A DNA stretch of 7,994 nucleotides from Anaerolinea thermophila (GCA_022729775.1 DZBA01000148.1:1-7994); one strand, 5' to 3'; positions 1 to 6,420 are shown, numbered from the stretch's first letter. Notes: generated by a model not told the origin, from the sequence alone. Made by a program: numbers and translations.

Positions 1-20
1 TTTGTGCATAATTGTACAAA
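1..20. promoter_or_regulatory. Candidate Rex operator upstream of rex
   Basis: An imperfect palindrome has arms TTTGTGCA (1-8) and TGTACAAA (13-20) around the 4-nt spacer TAAT. Seven of eight arm positions pair. The core (2-19) has the 7-4-7 layout of the classical Rex site TTGTGAA-N4-TTCACAA, keeping TTGTG on the left and ACAA on the right. Its position directly before rex suggests autoregulation by the NADH/NAD+ ratio. The assignment to Rex is inferred from symmetry, spacing and position. The window starts at base 1 of the site, so flanking sequence cannot be judged. Confidence 0.6.
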
Positions 21-40
21 ACAGAATTTCATGGTAGAGT
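12..40 (+). promoter_or_regulatory. Possible rex promoter overlapping the operator
   Basis: A -35-like TTGTAC (12-17) is followed after 17 nt by a -10-like TAGAGT (35-40, 4 of 6 consensus matches). The -35 lies inside the right arm of the palindrome, so a bound repressor would block polymerase. Predicted transcription start is near 47, leaving a leader of about 29 nt before the ATG at 76. Both hexamers are weak matches, so this is a moderate prediction. Confidence 0.35.
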
Positions 41-75
41 TACAAGACAAATTCCACAAACGCGAGGGCGCACTT

Positions 76-693
76 ATGAATTCAGACAAAATTCCCGATA
101 TCATCATTGGACGCCTGCCTATTTACCTGCGCGCGTTACAGCGCATGGCAGACAGCGGACTGAAGACCACATCTTCGCAGGAACTTGGCGAGCTGGTAGG
201 AGTTTCCGCCGCGCAAATTCGCAAGGATATTTCTCAATTCGGCGAGTTCGGCAAGCAAGGCACAGGCTACTCCATCACCTATCTGCTGGAAAAACTGCGG
301 GAGATACTCAAGGTCAACCGTATTTGGGATGTGGCGTTGATAGGCGCAGGCGATATGGGTCACGCGCTGGCAAATTATCAAGGATTTGCAAATCGCGGAT
401 TCAAAATCGTAATGGTCTTCGATAGCGATAAAGAAAAAATCGGGCAGAAAATTGGCGACTTCACCATCGAAGATGTGGCTCATATCGTGGAAAAAATCAA
501 GGCAGCGGATGTCAAAATTGCCATGCTCACTGTGCCGGCTTCAGCCGCCCAAAATGTGACCGAAAAACTTGTACAGGCGGGCATCAAGGGAATTTTGAAC
601 TACGCGCCAATTACGCTCAATATGCCAAACCATGTTAAAGTACAGTACATTGACCCAGTCACCCATCTTCAGCGTATGACGTATTATTTGTAA
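76..693 (+). CDS. rex: Redox-sensing transcriptional repressor Rex
   Basis: Cytoplasmic repressor that binds DNA when NADH/NAD+ is low and is released by NADH, typically controlling fermentation and respiration genes. The protein is 205 aa from the ATG at 76, close to the usual 205-215. The N-terminal winged helix (about 1-78) starts with the family hallmark KIPDIIIGRLPIYLR and contains the recognition segment VSAAQIRKDISQFG. A Rossmann domain follows, with GAGDMG (90-95) as the dinucleotide-binding loop, VFDSD at the end of the second strand, VPASAAQNV, and GIKGILNYAPI. The C-terminal helix ends in HLQRMTYYL. The frame is open back to a GTG at 4, but that codon sits inside the operator palindrome. 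The ATG at 76 is preceded by GAGGG (64-68) at 7 nt and begins where Rex proteins normally start. The gene is monocistronic, closed by the terminator at 714-760. Confidence 0.96.
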   Translation: MNSDKIPDIIIGRLPIYLRALQRMADSGLKTTSSQELGELVGVSAAQIRKDISQFGEFGKQGTGYSITYLLEKLREILKVNRIWDVALIGAGDMGHALANYQGFANRGFKIVMVFDSDKEKIGQKIGDFTIEDVAHIVEKIKAADVKIAMLTVPASAAQNVTEKLVQAGIKGILNYAPITLNMPNHVKVQYIDPVTHLQRMTYYL

Positions 694-713
694 AGCACGT
701 TGTTCATCAACAA

Positions 714-760
714 AAAGGTATTGAATGTTTCAAAAGAGACATTTAATACCTTTATTTTTT
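714..760 (+). terminator. Rho-independent terminator after rex
   Basis: A hairpin pairs 714-731 with 736-753 (18 bp including two G-T pairs) around an AAAA loop and is followed by A and then TTTTTT (755-760). It starts 20 nt after the rex stop codon and separates rex from the next gene. Confidence 0.85.
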
Positions 761-766
761 CAACGG

Positions 767-795
767 TTGCATAATGGGGGAAAAAATTGTATAGT
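767..795 (+). promoter_or_regulatory. Sigma-70-type promoter for the three-module hydrolase gene
   Basis: TTGCAT (767-772) and TATAGT (790-795, 5 of 6 consensus matches) are 17 nt apart, just downstream of the rex terminator. Predicted transcription start is near 802, giving a leader of about 60 nt. The -35 matches the consensus only in TTG. Confidence 0.5.
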
Positions 796-851
796 ATATA
801 CATGTGCAGGGAAGTCACTGTCACATCACATTGAAGCAGCCGTACATAACT

Positions 852-856
852 GGAGG
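852..856 (+). promoter_or_regulatory. Strong ribosome-binding site deciding the start at 862
   Basis: GGAGG lies 5 nt before the ATG at 862. An in-frame TAA at 847-849 rules out any N-terminal extension. This matters because the encoded wall-type hydrolase lacks a visible signal peptide. Confidence 0.85.
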
Positions 857-861
857 ACACC

Positions 862-2538
862 ATGCTGAATAAGATTGTTGTTGATATAGCCCGTTACACA
901 GCAGGCTTAGACCCTATACAATTGCACGAAGGATCAGTGCAGATGGTCATCTTGAAAGTGGATGACATGTTCGCCCACAACGGAAAAATCCTCGTTGACT
1001 CCGGAATGCCCATCGCCGCGTATCATTGGATTGACCCCACGCGCGACGCCGCGCAGCAGGTGGCGCAAACGATGGACATCATCAAGCAAAGCAAGCTGCC
1101 CGTACTTGCGATTTTCCCGGATTTCGAGCAGTACTGGTCAAGGTGGGATCAATGGTATAAGGCAATTGCAGGGACGCTCTCATGGAATTTGGTCAGCAGG
1201 TTCAGCGGCGAAAAATTATCCAGCCATGCCAAACTGGTTTTCGATGGCTTCAAGGCTGCCGGGCAAAAAACCATCGGCTACACAAGGGCATCCTTTGTAA
1301 AAGACTACGCGCCGCAAGCAGCAAATTGGATGCCCAATTATCAATGGTGGCTGGCGCATTACATCACCATCGGCGCGCAAACGCTGACATGGGCAGACCT
1401 GCGAACCAACATCCTGCCCAAAGTAAACTTCGCCCCTGCCCTTCCCCCAAGGCTTACAGCCGAACACGTCGTCGGGCATCAATTCACCGGCGATAAACTT
1501 TCGCTGCCAGGTTTATACGGGAATATCGAGCGCACGAAGTTTTCCGCGGCTGACGTCAACCTCTTTGATGACAAATTTTTGGAGCATATCGGCGCGATTC
1601 CCAACCCCAAGCCTTTGCCACCCGTTCAATATGAAGCAGTTGTAACCGCTTCTGTATTAAATGTCCGCTCGGGACCGGGCATAACATACCCGAAACTATA
1701 CACGTTAACAAACAACACCAAAGTTGAAATTACCGCCATCAACAAAGGCTGGGCAAAACTGCGCGCGTATGGGGATGAATGGTGCAGCGAAGATTATTTG
1801 AAGATTATTACATCAACCCCAGTTGACCCGATAGACCCAATAGACCCAATTGACCCCGACCCGATAGACCCAGTAGATTTTAATTACAATGGCGTTGCTT
1901 ATCATGCCGTTCGGCGTTTCAACACCAATTGTCACATCCTTATCATTGACCTGACGGGCAAGCGTTTTCACGTGACGCCATTCACCAGATTTCGCACGGT
2001 GAGTCAGGCGGCAAAGGAAATCGGCGCGCAAATCATGGTCAACGGCGATGGGTGGGGAATCGGCGGGCGCAACCCCAACTCGATTGCCGCATCCGATGGG
2101 AAGTTCTACCAACGCTCGCAGCTGGATTACCGCCCCTGGATTAACGTCTCAAAGACCAATCAGGTCACGTTTGCATGGCGCAATCCATCGAATTTATACA
2201 ACGCGGTTTCAGGCGATAGATACCTCATCCAGAATGGAAAATTCAACGAAGCCATCACCAATGTTTCGAGAGCGCCGCGCACCGCGATAGGCTGGACGCG
2301 CGACAATAAACTCATCCTGATTGTCTGCGATGGAAGAACAGTTGAAAGTCCGGGGCTGACCTTCCGCGAGATTTCCAACGTCATGATGGAATTTAACACG
2401 CTGACCGCAATCAACCTCGACGGCGGCGGGTCTACTGCAATGTGGATTAAAGACCGCATTGTCAACATCCCCATTGACCAGAACATTCCCGGCAAGGAAC
2501 GGCTTGTTTCTAATCATGTGTGCCTGTTTATCACGTAA
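862..2538 (+). CDS. GH25-like / SH3b / phosphodiester glycosidase (NAGPA) three-module protein
   Basis: A 558-aa protein with three modules. Residues 1-245 resemble a glycoside hydrolase family 25 (lysozyme) barrel: VDIARY (D8), AAYHWIDP, the DxE pair D87/E89 in FPDFEQ, GYTRASF, WWLAHY, and a late ADVNLF (D231), matching the acidic positions of GH25 muramidases. Residues 257-315 form a bacterial SH3 domain (SVLNVRSGPG, then GWAKL). A proline/aspartate linker with DPI repeats (321-339) leads to the C-terminal NAGPA domain (about 345-558): VNGDGWGIGG, APRTAIGW, CDGR, and LDGGGST (519-525). Known members of that family cleave GlcNAc-1-phosphodiester or related exopolysaccharide linkages. I infer a role in wall or capsule glycan remodelling, with SH3b as binding module. 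No signal peptide or membrane segment is visible, and the start is fixed by a strong RBS and an upstream in-frame stop. Release would need a non-Sec route or lysis. It is monocistronic. Confidence 0.85.
   Translation: MLNKIVVDIARYTAGLDPIQLHEGSVQMVILKVDDMFAHNGKILVDSGMPIAAYHWIDPTRDAAQQVAQTMDIIKQSKLPVLAIFPDFEQYWSRWDQWYKAIAGTLSWNLVSRFSGEKLSSHAKLVFDGFKAAGQKTIGYTRASFVKDYAPQAANWMPNYQWWLAHYITIGAQTLTWADLRTNILPKVNFAPALPPRLTAEHVVGHQFTGDKLSLPGLYGNIERTKFSAADVNLFDDKFLEHIGAIPNPKPLPPVQYEAVVTASVLNVRSGPGITYPKLYTLTNNTKVEITAINKGWAKLRAYGDEWCSEDYLKIITSTPVDPIDPIDPIDPDPIDPVDFNYNGVAYHAVRRFNTNCHILIIDLTGKRFHVTPFTRFRTVSQAAKEIGAQIMVNGDGWGIGGRNPNSIAASDGKFYQRSQLDYRPWINVSKTNQVTFAWRNPSNLYNAVSGDRYLIQNGKFNEAITNVSRAPRTAIGWTRDNKLILIVCDGRTVESPGLTFREISNVMMEFNTLTAINLDGGGSTAMWIKDRIVNIPIDQNIPGKERLVSNHVCLFIT
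1825..1878 (+). repeat. Degenerate 9-bp tandem repeat encoding the Asp-Pro-Ile linker
   Basis: Copies of GACCC(G/A)AT(A/T), one of them truncated, encode successive D-P-I triplets (residues 322-339) between the SH3b and NAGPA domains. Acidic proline-rich linkers of this kind are usually extended spacers that vary in length by repeat slippage. Confidence 0.8.
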
Positions 2539-2559
2539 TACGCGATAGCGTCAATTAAA

Positions 2560-2602
2560 AACAAAAACATCCCGGCATTTTTTGCTTTGGGATGTTTTTG
2601 TT
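2560..2602. terminator. Bidirectional terminator between convergent genes
   Basis: A perfect 14-bp stem (2560-2573 with 2589-2602) has a 15-nt loop. The outer stem is A-rich on one side and T-rich on the other, so it works in both orientations: the + transcript ends in GTTTTTGTTATTT and the - transcript in GTTTTTAATT. It lies 21 nt after the stop of the hydrolase gene. It probably once also served the leftward operon, but about 300 nt of inserted sequence now separates it from that operon's last stop codon. Confidence 0.8.
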
Positions 2603-2609
2603 ATTTAAC
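2600..2609 (+). repeat. Direct repeat GTTATTTAAC, copy 1
   Basis: First of three identical 10-bp copies (also at 2759 and 2916) that bracket two small elements. It overlaps the end of the terminator stem. Likely the ancestral target site or one of its duplications. Confidence 0.7.
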
Positions 2610-2758
2610 GCAAGTTGCTACTATGTTTTCTCGGCAAGAAAATTTCAAGCCCTTGCCACAGATTTCACCGATTTGCACGGATTTTTTTCAAATCTGTGAA
2701 AATCCGTGTAATCCGTGACAAAAGAACTAAAAAAAAACTGGTAAAGGCGGCAACTTGA
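2610..2758. mobile_element. MITE-like element 1 (149 bp, non-coding)
   Basis: The element lies between two identical 10-bp direct repeats. It has 8-bp terminal inverted repeats CAAGTTGC (2611-2618) and GCAACTTG (2750-2757), each one base in from the repeat. Inside is a small hairpin (GGCAAG 2633-2638 with CTTGCC 2652-2657) and the large palindrome at 2657-2717. It has no significant ORF. The form is that of a non-autonomous insertion carrying a palindromic intergenic repeat. The mobility class is inferred, as no transposase is present. Confidence 0.5.
2657..2717. repeat. Palindromic repeat built from CACnGATT units
   Basis: Arms of 27 bp (2657-2683 and 2691-2717) are inverted copies with 5 mismatches around a 7-nt centre. 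Each arm is three units of the form CACnGATT at 9-10 bp spacing, read as AATCnGTG on the right. The motif resembles a family of dispersed intergenic palindromes I recall from many environmental bacterial genomes. The copy number in this genome cannot be seen from one window. Confidence 0.65.
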
Positions 2759-2768
2759 GTTATTTAAC
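2759..2768 (+). repeat. Direct repeat GTTATTTAAC, copy 2
   Basis: Middle copy, shared as the right flank of element 1 and the left flank of element 2. Confidence 0.7.
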
Positions 2769-2915
2769 GTCAATAATGGATAACAATTATCGTGTCATGC
2801 TGAGGGGCGTTTTTCCCCGAAGCATCTCTGTAATTGCAAATAAGAGACCCATCGGTCGCTGAAAATCGCTCCCTCAGGGTGGCATACTGTTGCCAGCGGC
2901 TTATCCATTATTCAC
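2769..2915. mobile_element. MITE-like element 2 (147 bp, non-coding)
   Basis: The element is bracketed by GTTATTTAAC copies 2 and 3. It has 15-bp terminal inverted repeats with one mismatch, including the perfect 12-mer AATAATGGATAA (2772-2783) against TTATCCATTATT (2901-2912). A second inverted pair lies inside: TGTCATGCTGAGGG (2793-2806) against CCCTCAGGGTGGCA (2871-2884), 11 of 14 matching. There is also a hairpin GGGG-N7-CCCC at 2804-2818. It has no ORF, and its interior is unrelated to element 1. Confidence 0.5.
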
Positions 2916-2925
2916 GTTATTTAAC
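2916..2925 (+). repeat. Direct repeat GTTATTTAAC, copy 3, containing the stop codon of the M50-like gene
   Basis: Third identical copy. Its complement encodes the last residues and stop of the leftward gene (Val-Lys-stop), so this copy is probably the ancestral sequence and the others are duplications of it. Confidence 0.7.
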
Positions 2926-3669
2926 ATCCAAGCCTGTCACCCGCGCGGCAATGCGGTGAACAGCCATAATTGGCAGCAGCAGAATCACATGAAAGAAAAG
3001 GCTTAACCCAAATAACAGGGCGATGATATTCAAAAAACTGTTGAGTGAAGGCGCGAGGTTTTGCAACATCCACATCCCTGCGCCAGAGAAGAGAGCCAGC
3101 GCGACCAGCATCAGCGCCCACAGCCCAAGCGGAAGCCACGCGCGCCGGTCAGATTCTGAAGGCAGCATGGTGCTGGATACCGCAAACACAAGATAAAACC
3201 ACAAATAAAAATCAGGGACGCCGGGCAGCAGGCGAAGCCCCGCCAGCAACAATTCCATATTGCCGTATGCTACAACTGTCCAAAGTGAATTCAATTGCAT
3301 ACGAATAATGCCCGCGTATGCGACGAACAAACTGCCGGCAATCAACGGCGCAATGCCAATCAACGAATCGCGGATGATATCCGCGCGCGCGGTTTCGACA
3401 TATCCCAGCTGCAAACGCCCATCCGGCAGGGCAGCTGGAATCAGCGAAAATTTGCCCGTGCGCACACGCAGCAATTTTGCCATGAGAAAATGACTCAACT
3501 CATGCAAAAATACGCCGGGAAAAAATAGTATTGAAAATAGACCAAGCGCCAATTGACGGTTGCGCGTCAAAATCAAAAAGACAGCCTGCACCTCACGATG
3601 CAAAAGCCGCTGGAGAAAAACCAGCGGCATAAGCGTTACAAATAGCCAAAACAAGCCGGTAAAAGGCAT
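2917..3669 (-). CDS. M50-like integral membrane zinc metallopeptidase
   Basis: A 250-aa hydrophobic protein with the zinc-protease signature HELSH (56-60: H56, E57, H60) at the edge of an early membrane helix, as in site-2-protease-like M50 peptidases. About five or six membrane segments are visible, near 4-22, 42-62, 103-122, 155-168, 179-200 and 211-236. PSESD (170-174) after the fourth segment could supply the third ligand (D174), but the classical NxxPxxxxDG motif is not clear. It is more likely a divergent M50-like family than a RseP or SpoIVFB orthologue. No PDZ or CBS domain is visible. It is last in the leftward operon, starting 17 nt after tpiA. No Shine-Dalgarno is visible, suggesting coupling to tpiA translation. 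Its natural substrate is unknown. Confidence 0.75.
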   Translation of the reverse strand: MPFTGLFWLFVTLMPLVFLQRLLHREVQAVFLILTRNRQLALGLFSILFFPGVFLHELSHFLMAKLLRVRTGKFSLIPAALPDGRLQLGYVETARADIIRDSLIGIAPLIAGSLFVAYAGIIRMQLNSLWTVVAYGNMELLLAGLRLLPGVPDFYLWFYLVFAVSSTMLPSESDRRAWLPLGLWALMLVALALFSGAGMWMLQNLAPSLNSFLNIIALLFGLSLFFHVILLLPIMAVHRIAARVTGLDVK

Positions 3670-3686
3670 AAAATTTGCGGCAACAA

Positions 3687-4445
3687 TTATTTTGCAGCGG
3701 CTTTTGTGATGGCAGTAAAGTCATCTATTTTCAAACTTGCGCCGCCGACCAACGCGCCGTCAATATCCGGCTGACCGAAAAACTCCGCCGCGTTTGCAGC
3801 TGTGACCGAGCCGCCATATAAAACGCGAATCGCCTGCGCGGTTTCGCTGCCATACAACTCCGCCAGCGCGGGACGAATCACATCTTTCACAACCGCGTTT
3901 GCCTCCAACCCGTTGGATGCCTTGCCCGTGCCAATTGCCCAGACCGGCTCATATGCAACCACCATGCGCGGAGCATACTCAGCGGATACGCCTTGAAGAC
4001 TTAACTTTGTCTGGGATGAAACAACCTCGCGGGTCTGATTCGCTTCGTATTGCGCGAGCGTCTCACCCACGCACACAATCGGCGTCAGGTCGAATTTTTG
4101 CGCGGACAGTAACTTGCGGTTGACAATTTCATCGGTCTCGCCAAAATAAGCGCGGCGTTCCGAATGTCCCAAAATTACATAATTGCACAATTCCTTCACC
4201 ATCGCGGGAGCGACTTCGCCGGTAAACGCGCCCTTCTCTTCCCAGTGAAAATTCTGCGCGCCGAGTCCGATGCCCAAACCTTCGAGCAATGCCGAAGCCG
4301 CCATCAAAGACATAAACGGCGGACAGATTACTTTTTCCACGCCGCTGATTTCGCGCAGCGGAATACTCATCTTAAAGACCAAATCGCGGGTTTCCTCGAT
4401 GGTCTTATTCATTTTCCAATTTCCAGCTACAAGTGGTTTTCGCAT
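3687..4445 (-). CDS. tpiA: Triosephosphate isomerase
   Basis: Cytoplasmic glycolytic enzyme that interconverts dihydroxyacetone phosphate and glyceraldehyde 3-phosphate. At 252 aa it is full length for the family. Substrate-binding N9 and K11 lie in GNWKMNK. The catalytic electrophile H94 lies in GHSERR and the catalytic base E166 in AYEPVWAIGTGK, which includes the mobile loop 6. Phosphate-binding YGGSV (210-214) and GALVGGASLK (230-239) are intact. The start is supported by AAGGA (4452-4456) 6 nt upstream, which overlaps the stop codon of the kinase gene. The 9-nt gap to the kinase and 17-nt gap to the M50-like gene indicate one transcript. All key residues are present, so it should be active. 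Confidence 0.98.
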   Translation of the reverse strand: MRKPLVAGNWKMNKTIEETRDLVFKMSIPLREISGVEKVICPPFMSLMAASALLEGLGIGLGAQNFHWEEKGAFTGEVAPAMVKELCNYVILGHSERRAYFGETDEIVNRKLLSAQKFDLTPIVCVGETLAQYEANQTREVVSSQTKLSLQGVSAEYAPRMVVAYEPVWAIGTGKASNGLEANAVVKDVIRPALAELYGSETAQAIRVLYGGSVTAANAAEFFGQPDIDGALVGGASLKIDDFTAITKAAAK

Positions 4446-4454
4446 GTTGAATCC

Positions 4455-6266
4455 TTATTGTAAAGTTTTTAGATAGTTAGACGCCATAAGGCGAATCCAT
4501 TCGGGAGTGTTCTTTCCTGAAGAAAGCGCCGTAAGAATATCCAGCGCCTTCTTATGGTCGCCTTCCTTCATGGCGATTTCGGCTTCAAGCAAGGATACTT
4601 CGGGCATGTCAGGTCTGATTTTCTTCACCTGCTTAAAATGGTCTTTCGCCTCTTCGATGTTACCCTTCAAAAGCGCGTACCTTCCGCGCACAATTGCCGC
4701 AAGCGGCAGGTTGGGGCTTTCCATACGATCGAAGAAACGAATATCAAACATATCCATCTGTTCGGCAGACTTATACGCGGATTCGCGCATTCCATTTTGC
4801 ACATCCTCCGGTAACGGCTGACCGCGATAAATGGGAAGCAAACGAACATACATGACAGAAGCCAACGCCCATGCTTCACGCTTGCGATACTCATCCGCAG
4901 CCTTGAGGAAAAAGTCGGGCTTGCTTTGGTCTGCAAGGTTGGAAGCCTGCATGGTCTCATCGAATGCGGGACGAAATTCCTGCGCGTCCCAAAGCATTAA
5001 AGAAAGTTGCAGGTGAGCATCCGGGTCGCGCGGATTTTGTTCCACAGCCGCGATTGCCGCTTGCAATTCGGGGGAAGGATTGGCGAGCGTAAATGGCAGC
5101 GCGCCCGGTCCCGGCTGCGGGTTGAACGGTGTTGGCGGCGGCAACTGTGTTGGAAGAATCGGCGCGGGTGATTGCATCACGGGCGCGGATGTTGGCGCAT
5201 CCACTGCTGTCGGTTGAGAATTCACCTGACGGTTGCGGATGAATAAAAGCGCAATCACGCAGCATAGCAACACCAACGCGCCAAGCCCCACCCATAACCA
5301 ATTTGAGAGTTTCTTTTTTACAGGTTGCGCGGGCTGACCAGAAGAGACAGCCGCTGCAGGCGTGGTAGATTCTGCCGGCTTTTCGCTTCGCGCGGTTGCG
5401 GTTCGCATCACAATTGCTGTGCCTTGCATTGGCACGCCCGCTTCTGTCCATGCATCCCGAAACGCCTTGATTAATTCTTCGATGTTGGCATAACGGTCGG
5501 CTCGGTCTTTGGCAAGCGCCTTCAACAACACGCGCTGAACAGATTCCGGCACGTTGGGGTTGACGCTCATCGGCAGCGGAAGCGGCGTATAAATGTGGTC
5601 ATGAATGATGGAAAACGGCGTATCCGCAGTGAATGGAACGCGCCCGACCACCATCTCATACAGCATCACGCCAAAGGAATAAATATCCGTTCCCGCGTCA
5701 AGGTCTTTCTTGCCCATTGCCTGTTCCGGGGAAATATATTGCGGCGTCCCCATAATCGAATCGGACGACATGGTGGATTCGCCTGCCTCCGCGATTCGCG
5801 CGAGTCCAAAATCCGCAAGGTACATTGTGCCATCGCTGGCAATCATCACATTGGATGGTTTAATATCGCGGTGCAAAATTCCCTGGCGATGCGCGTACGC
5901 CAGCGCGTATCCCACCGAGTTGACCACGCGCTCGATTTCTTCCGAAGTTAAGGGACCCTGATTTAAACGCGCTTTAAGCGTATCGCCCTCGATGTATTTC
6001 ATCACAAGATATGGGCGACCCTCATGCTCCGCGTAATCATAAATCGGGACGATATTCGTGTGTTCCAAACGCGCAACCACCCGCGCCTCGCGCTGAAAGC
6101 GCATCGTAAAGGTTTGATCTTGATGAAACGCCGGATGCAAAACCTTTAGCGCAACATAGCGGTCAAGGGAAGCGTGATAGGCTTTATAAACTGTCGCCAT
6201 GCCACCCTGTCCCAGCTGCCCGATGATTCGGTAGGGACCAACATTTTCACCGATATTGAAAGACAT
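4455..6266 (-). CDS. Membrane-anchored Ser/Thr protein kinase with C-terminal TPR-like sensor domain
   Basis: A 603-aa Hanks-type (PknB-like) kinase. The cytoplasmic catalytic domain spans about 12-272: glycine loop LGQGGMATV (18-26), ATP-anchoring K41 (VALKVL), E60 in helix C, catalytic HRDIKPSN (D134), DFG (152-154), activation segment GTPQYISPE (173-181) and D194 in GTDIYSFG. Every catalytic residue is present. A variable Ala/Pro/Ser juxtamembrane stretch (about 285-318), rich in possible autophosphorylation sites, and KKK precede one membrane helix (323-343). After it come a proline-rich spacer (352-390) and an alpha-helical region with TPR-like repeats (about 400-603), predicted to be extracytoplasmic. 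No PASTA repeats are present, so it probably senses a protein partner rather than muropeptides. The start is supported by GGAG (6274-6277) at 7 nt. It is first in an operon with tpiA and the M50-like protease. Confidence 0.93.
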   Translation of the reverse strand: MSFNIGENVGPYRIIGQLGQGGMATVYKAYHASLDRYVALKVLHPAFHQDQTFTMRFQREARVVARLEHTNIVPIYDYAEHEGRPYLVMKYIEGDTLKARLNQGPLTSEEIERVVNSVGYALAYAHRQGILHRDIKPSNVMIASDGTMYLADFGLARIAEAGESTMSSDSIMGTPQYISPEQAMGKKDLDAGTDIYSFGVMLYEMVVGRVPFTADTPFSIIHDHIYTPLPLPMSVNPNVPESVQRVLLKALAKDRADRYANIEELIKAFRDAWTEAGVPMQGTAIVMRTATARSEKPAESTTPAAAVSSGQPAQPVKKKLSNWLWVGLGALVLLCCVIALLFIRNRQVNSQPTAVDAPTSAPVMQSPAPILPTQLPPPTPFNPQPGPGALPFTLANPSPELQAAIAAVEQNPRDPDAHLQLSLMLWDAQEFRPAFDETMQASNLADQSKPDFFLKAADEYRKREAWALASVMYVRLLPIYRGQPLPEDVQNGMRESAYKSAEQMDMFDIRFFDRMESPNLPLAAIVRGRYALLKGNIEEAKDHFKQVKKIRPDMPEVSLLEAEIAMKEGDHKKALDILTALSSGKNTPEWIRLMASNYLKTLQ

Positions 6267-6295
6267 GTGATTACTCCAAGAGCCAATTTTCCCCG

Positions 6296-6301
6296 ATTAT
6301 A
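6296..6301 (-). promoter_or_regulatory. -10 element of the kinase-tpiA-protease operon
   Basis: A perfect TATAAT on the - strand (6301 down to 6296) lies 29 nt before the kinase start codon. Predicted transcription start is near 6289. No good -35 is seen at 16-18 nt, where the best is TAACCG, so it may need an activator or be weak. Confidence 0.5.
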
Positions 6302-6360
6302 GTCCAGCGCGGTTAATTTCGGTTATCGGGATGTAAATTGCTTGTAAATTGAAATACTCG

Positions 6361-6389
6361 TTGAATCCATCTCGCGCGTCATGTATAAT
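6361..6389 (+). promoter_or_regulatory. Sigma-70-type promoter for the broken membrane-protein gene
   Basis: TTGAAT (6361-6366) and a perfect TATAAT (6384-6389) are spaced 17 nt apart. Predicted transcription start is near 6396, about 25 nt before the ATG at 6421. This placement argues against the alternative TTG start at 6349. It is divergent from the kinase operon promoter about 60 bp away. Confidence 0.65.
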
Positions 6390-6420
6390 CCCGTCACATT
6401 TCAACTCAACGGATAAAAAT

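Noticed and set aside
4..75. N-terminal extension of Rex from the GTG at 4
   Set aside because: The codon is inside the operator palindrome, lies upstream of the predicted transcription start, and the extra 24 residues do not look like Rex. The ATG at 76 has its own RBS.
1825..1878. CRISPR-like array
   Set aside because: The units are contiguous 9-bp repeats with no spacers and encode a DPI linker in frame.
1813..2112. Antisense ORF with repeated VYWVYRV
   Set aside because: It is the reverse-strand shadow of the DPI repeat and the NAGPA domain, with no RBS or recognisable domain.
2539..2916. A riboswitch or small RNA gene in the convergent gap
   Set aside because: The secondary structure is fully accounted for by a terminator and two palindromic elements. 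No promoter or known RNA motif was seen.
6349..6420. Upstream TTG start for the membrane-protein gene
   Set aside because: The strong promoter at 6361-6389 would place transcription start after this codon, and the extra residues do not match the membrane-protein pattern.
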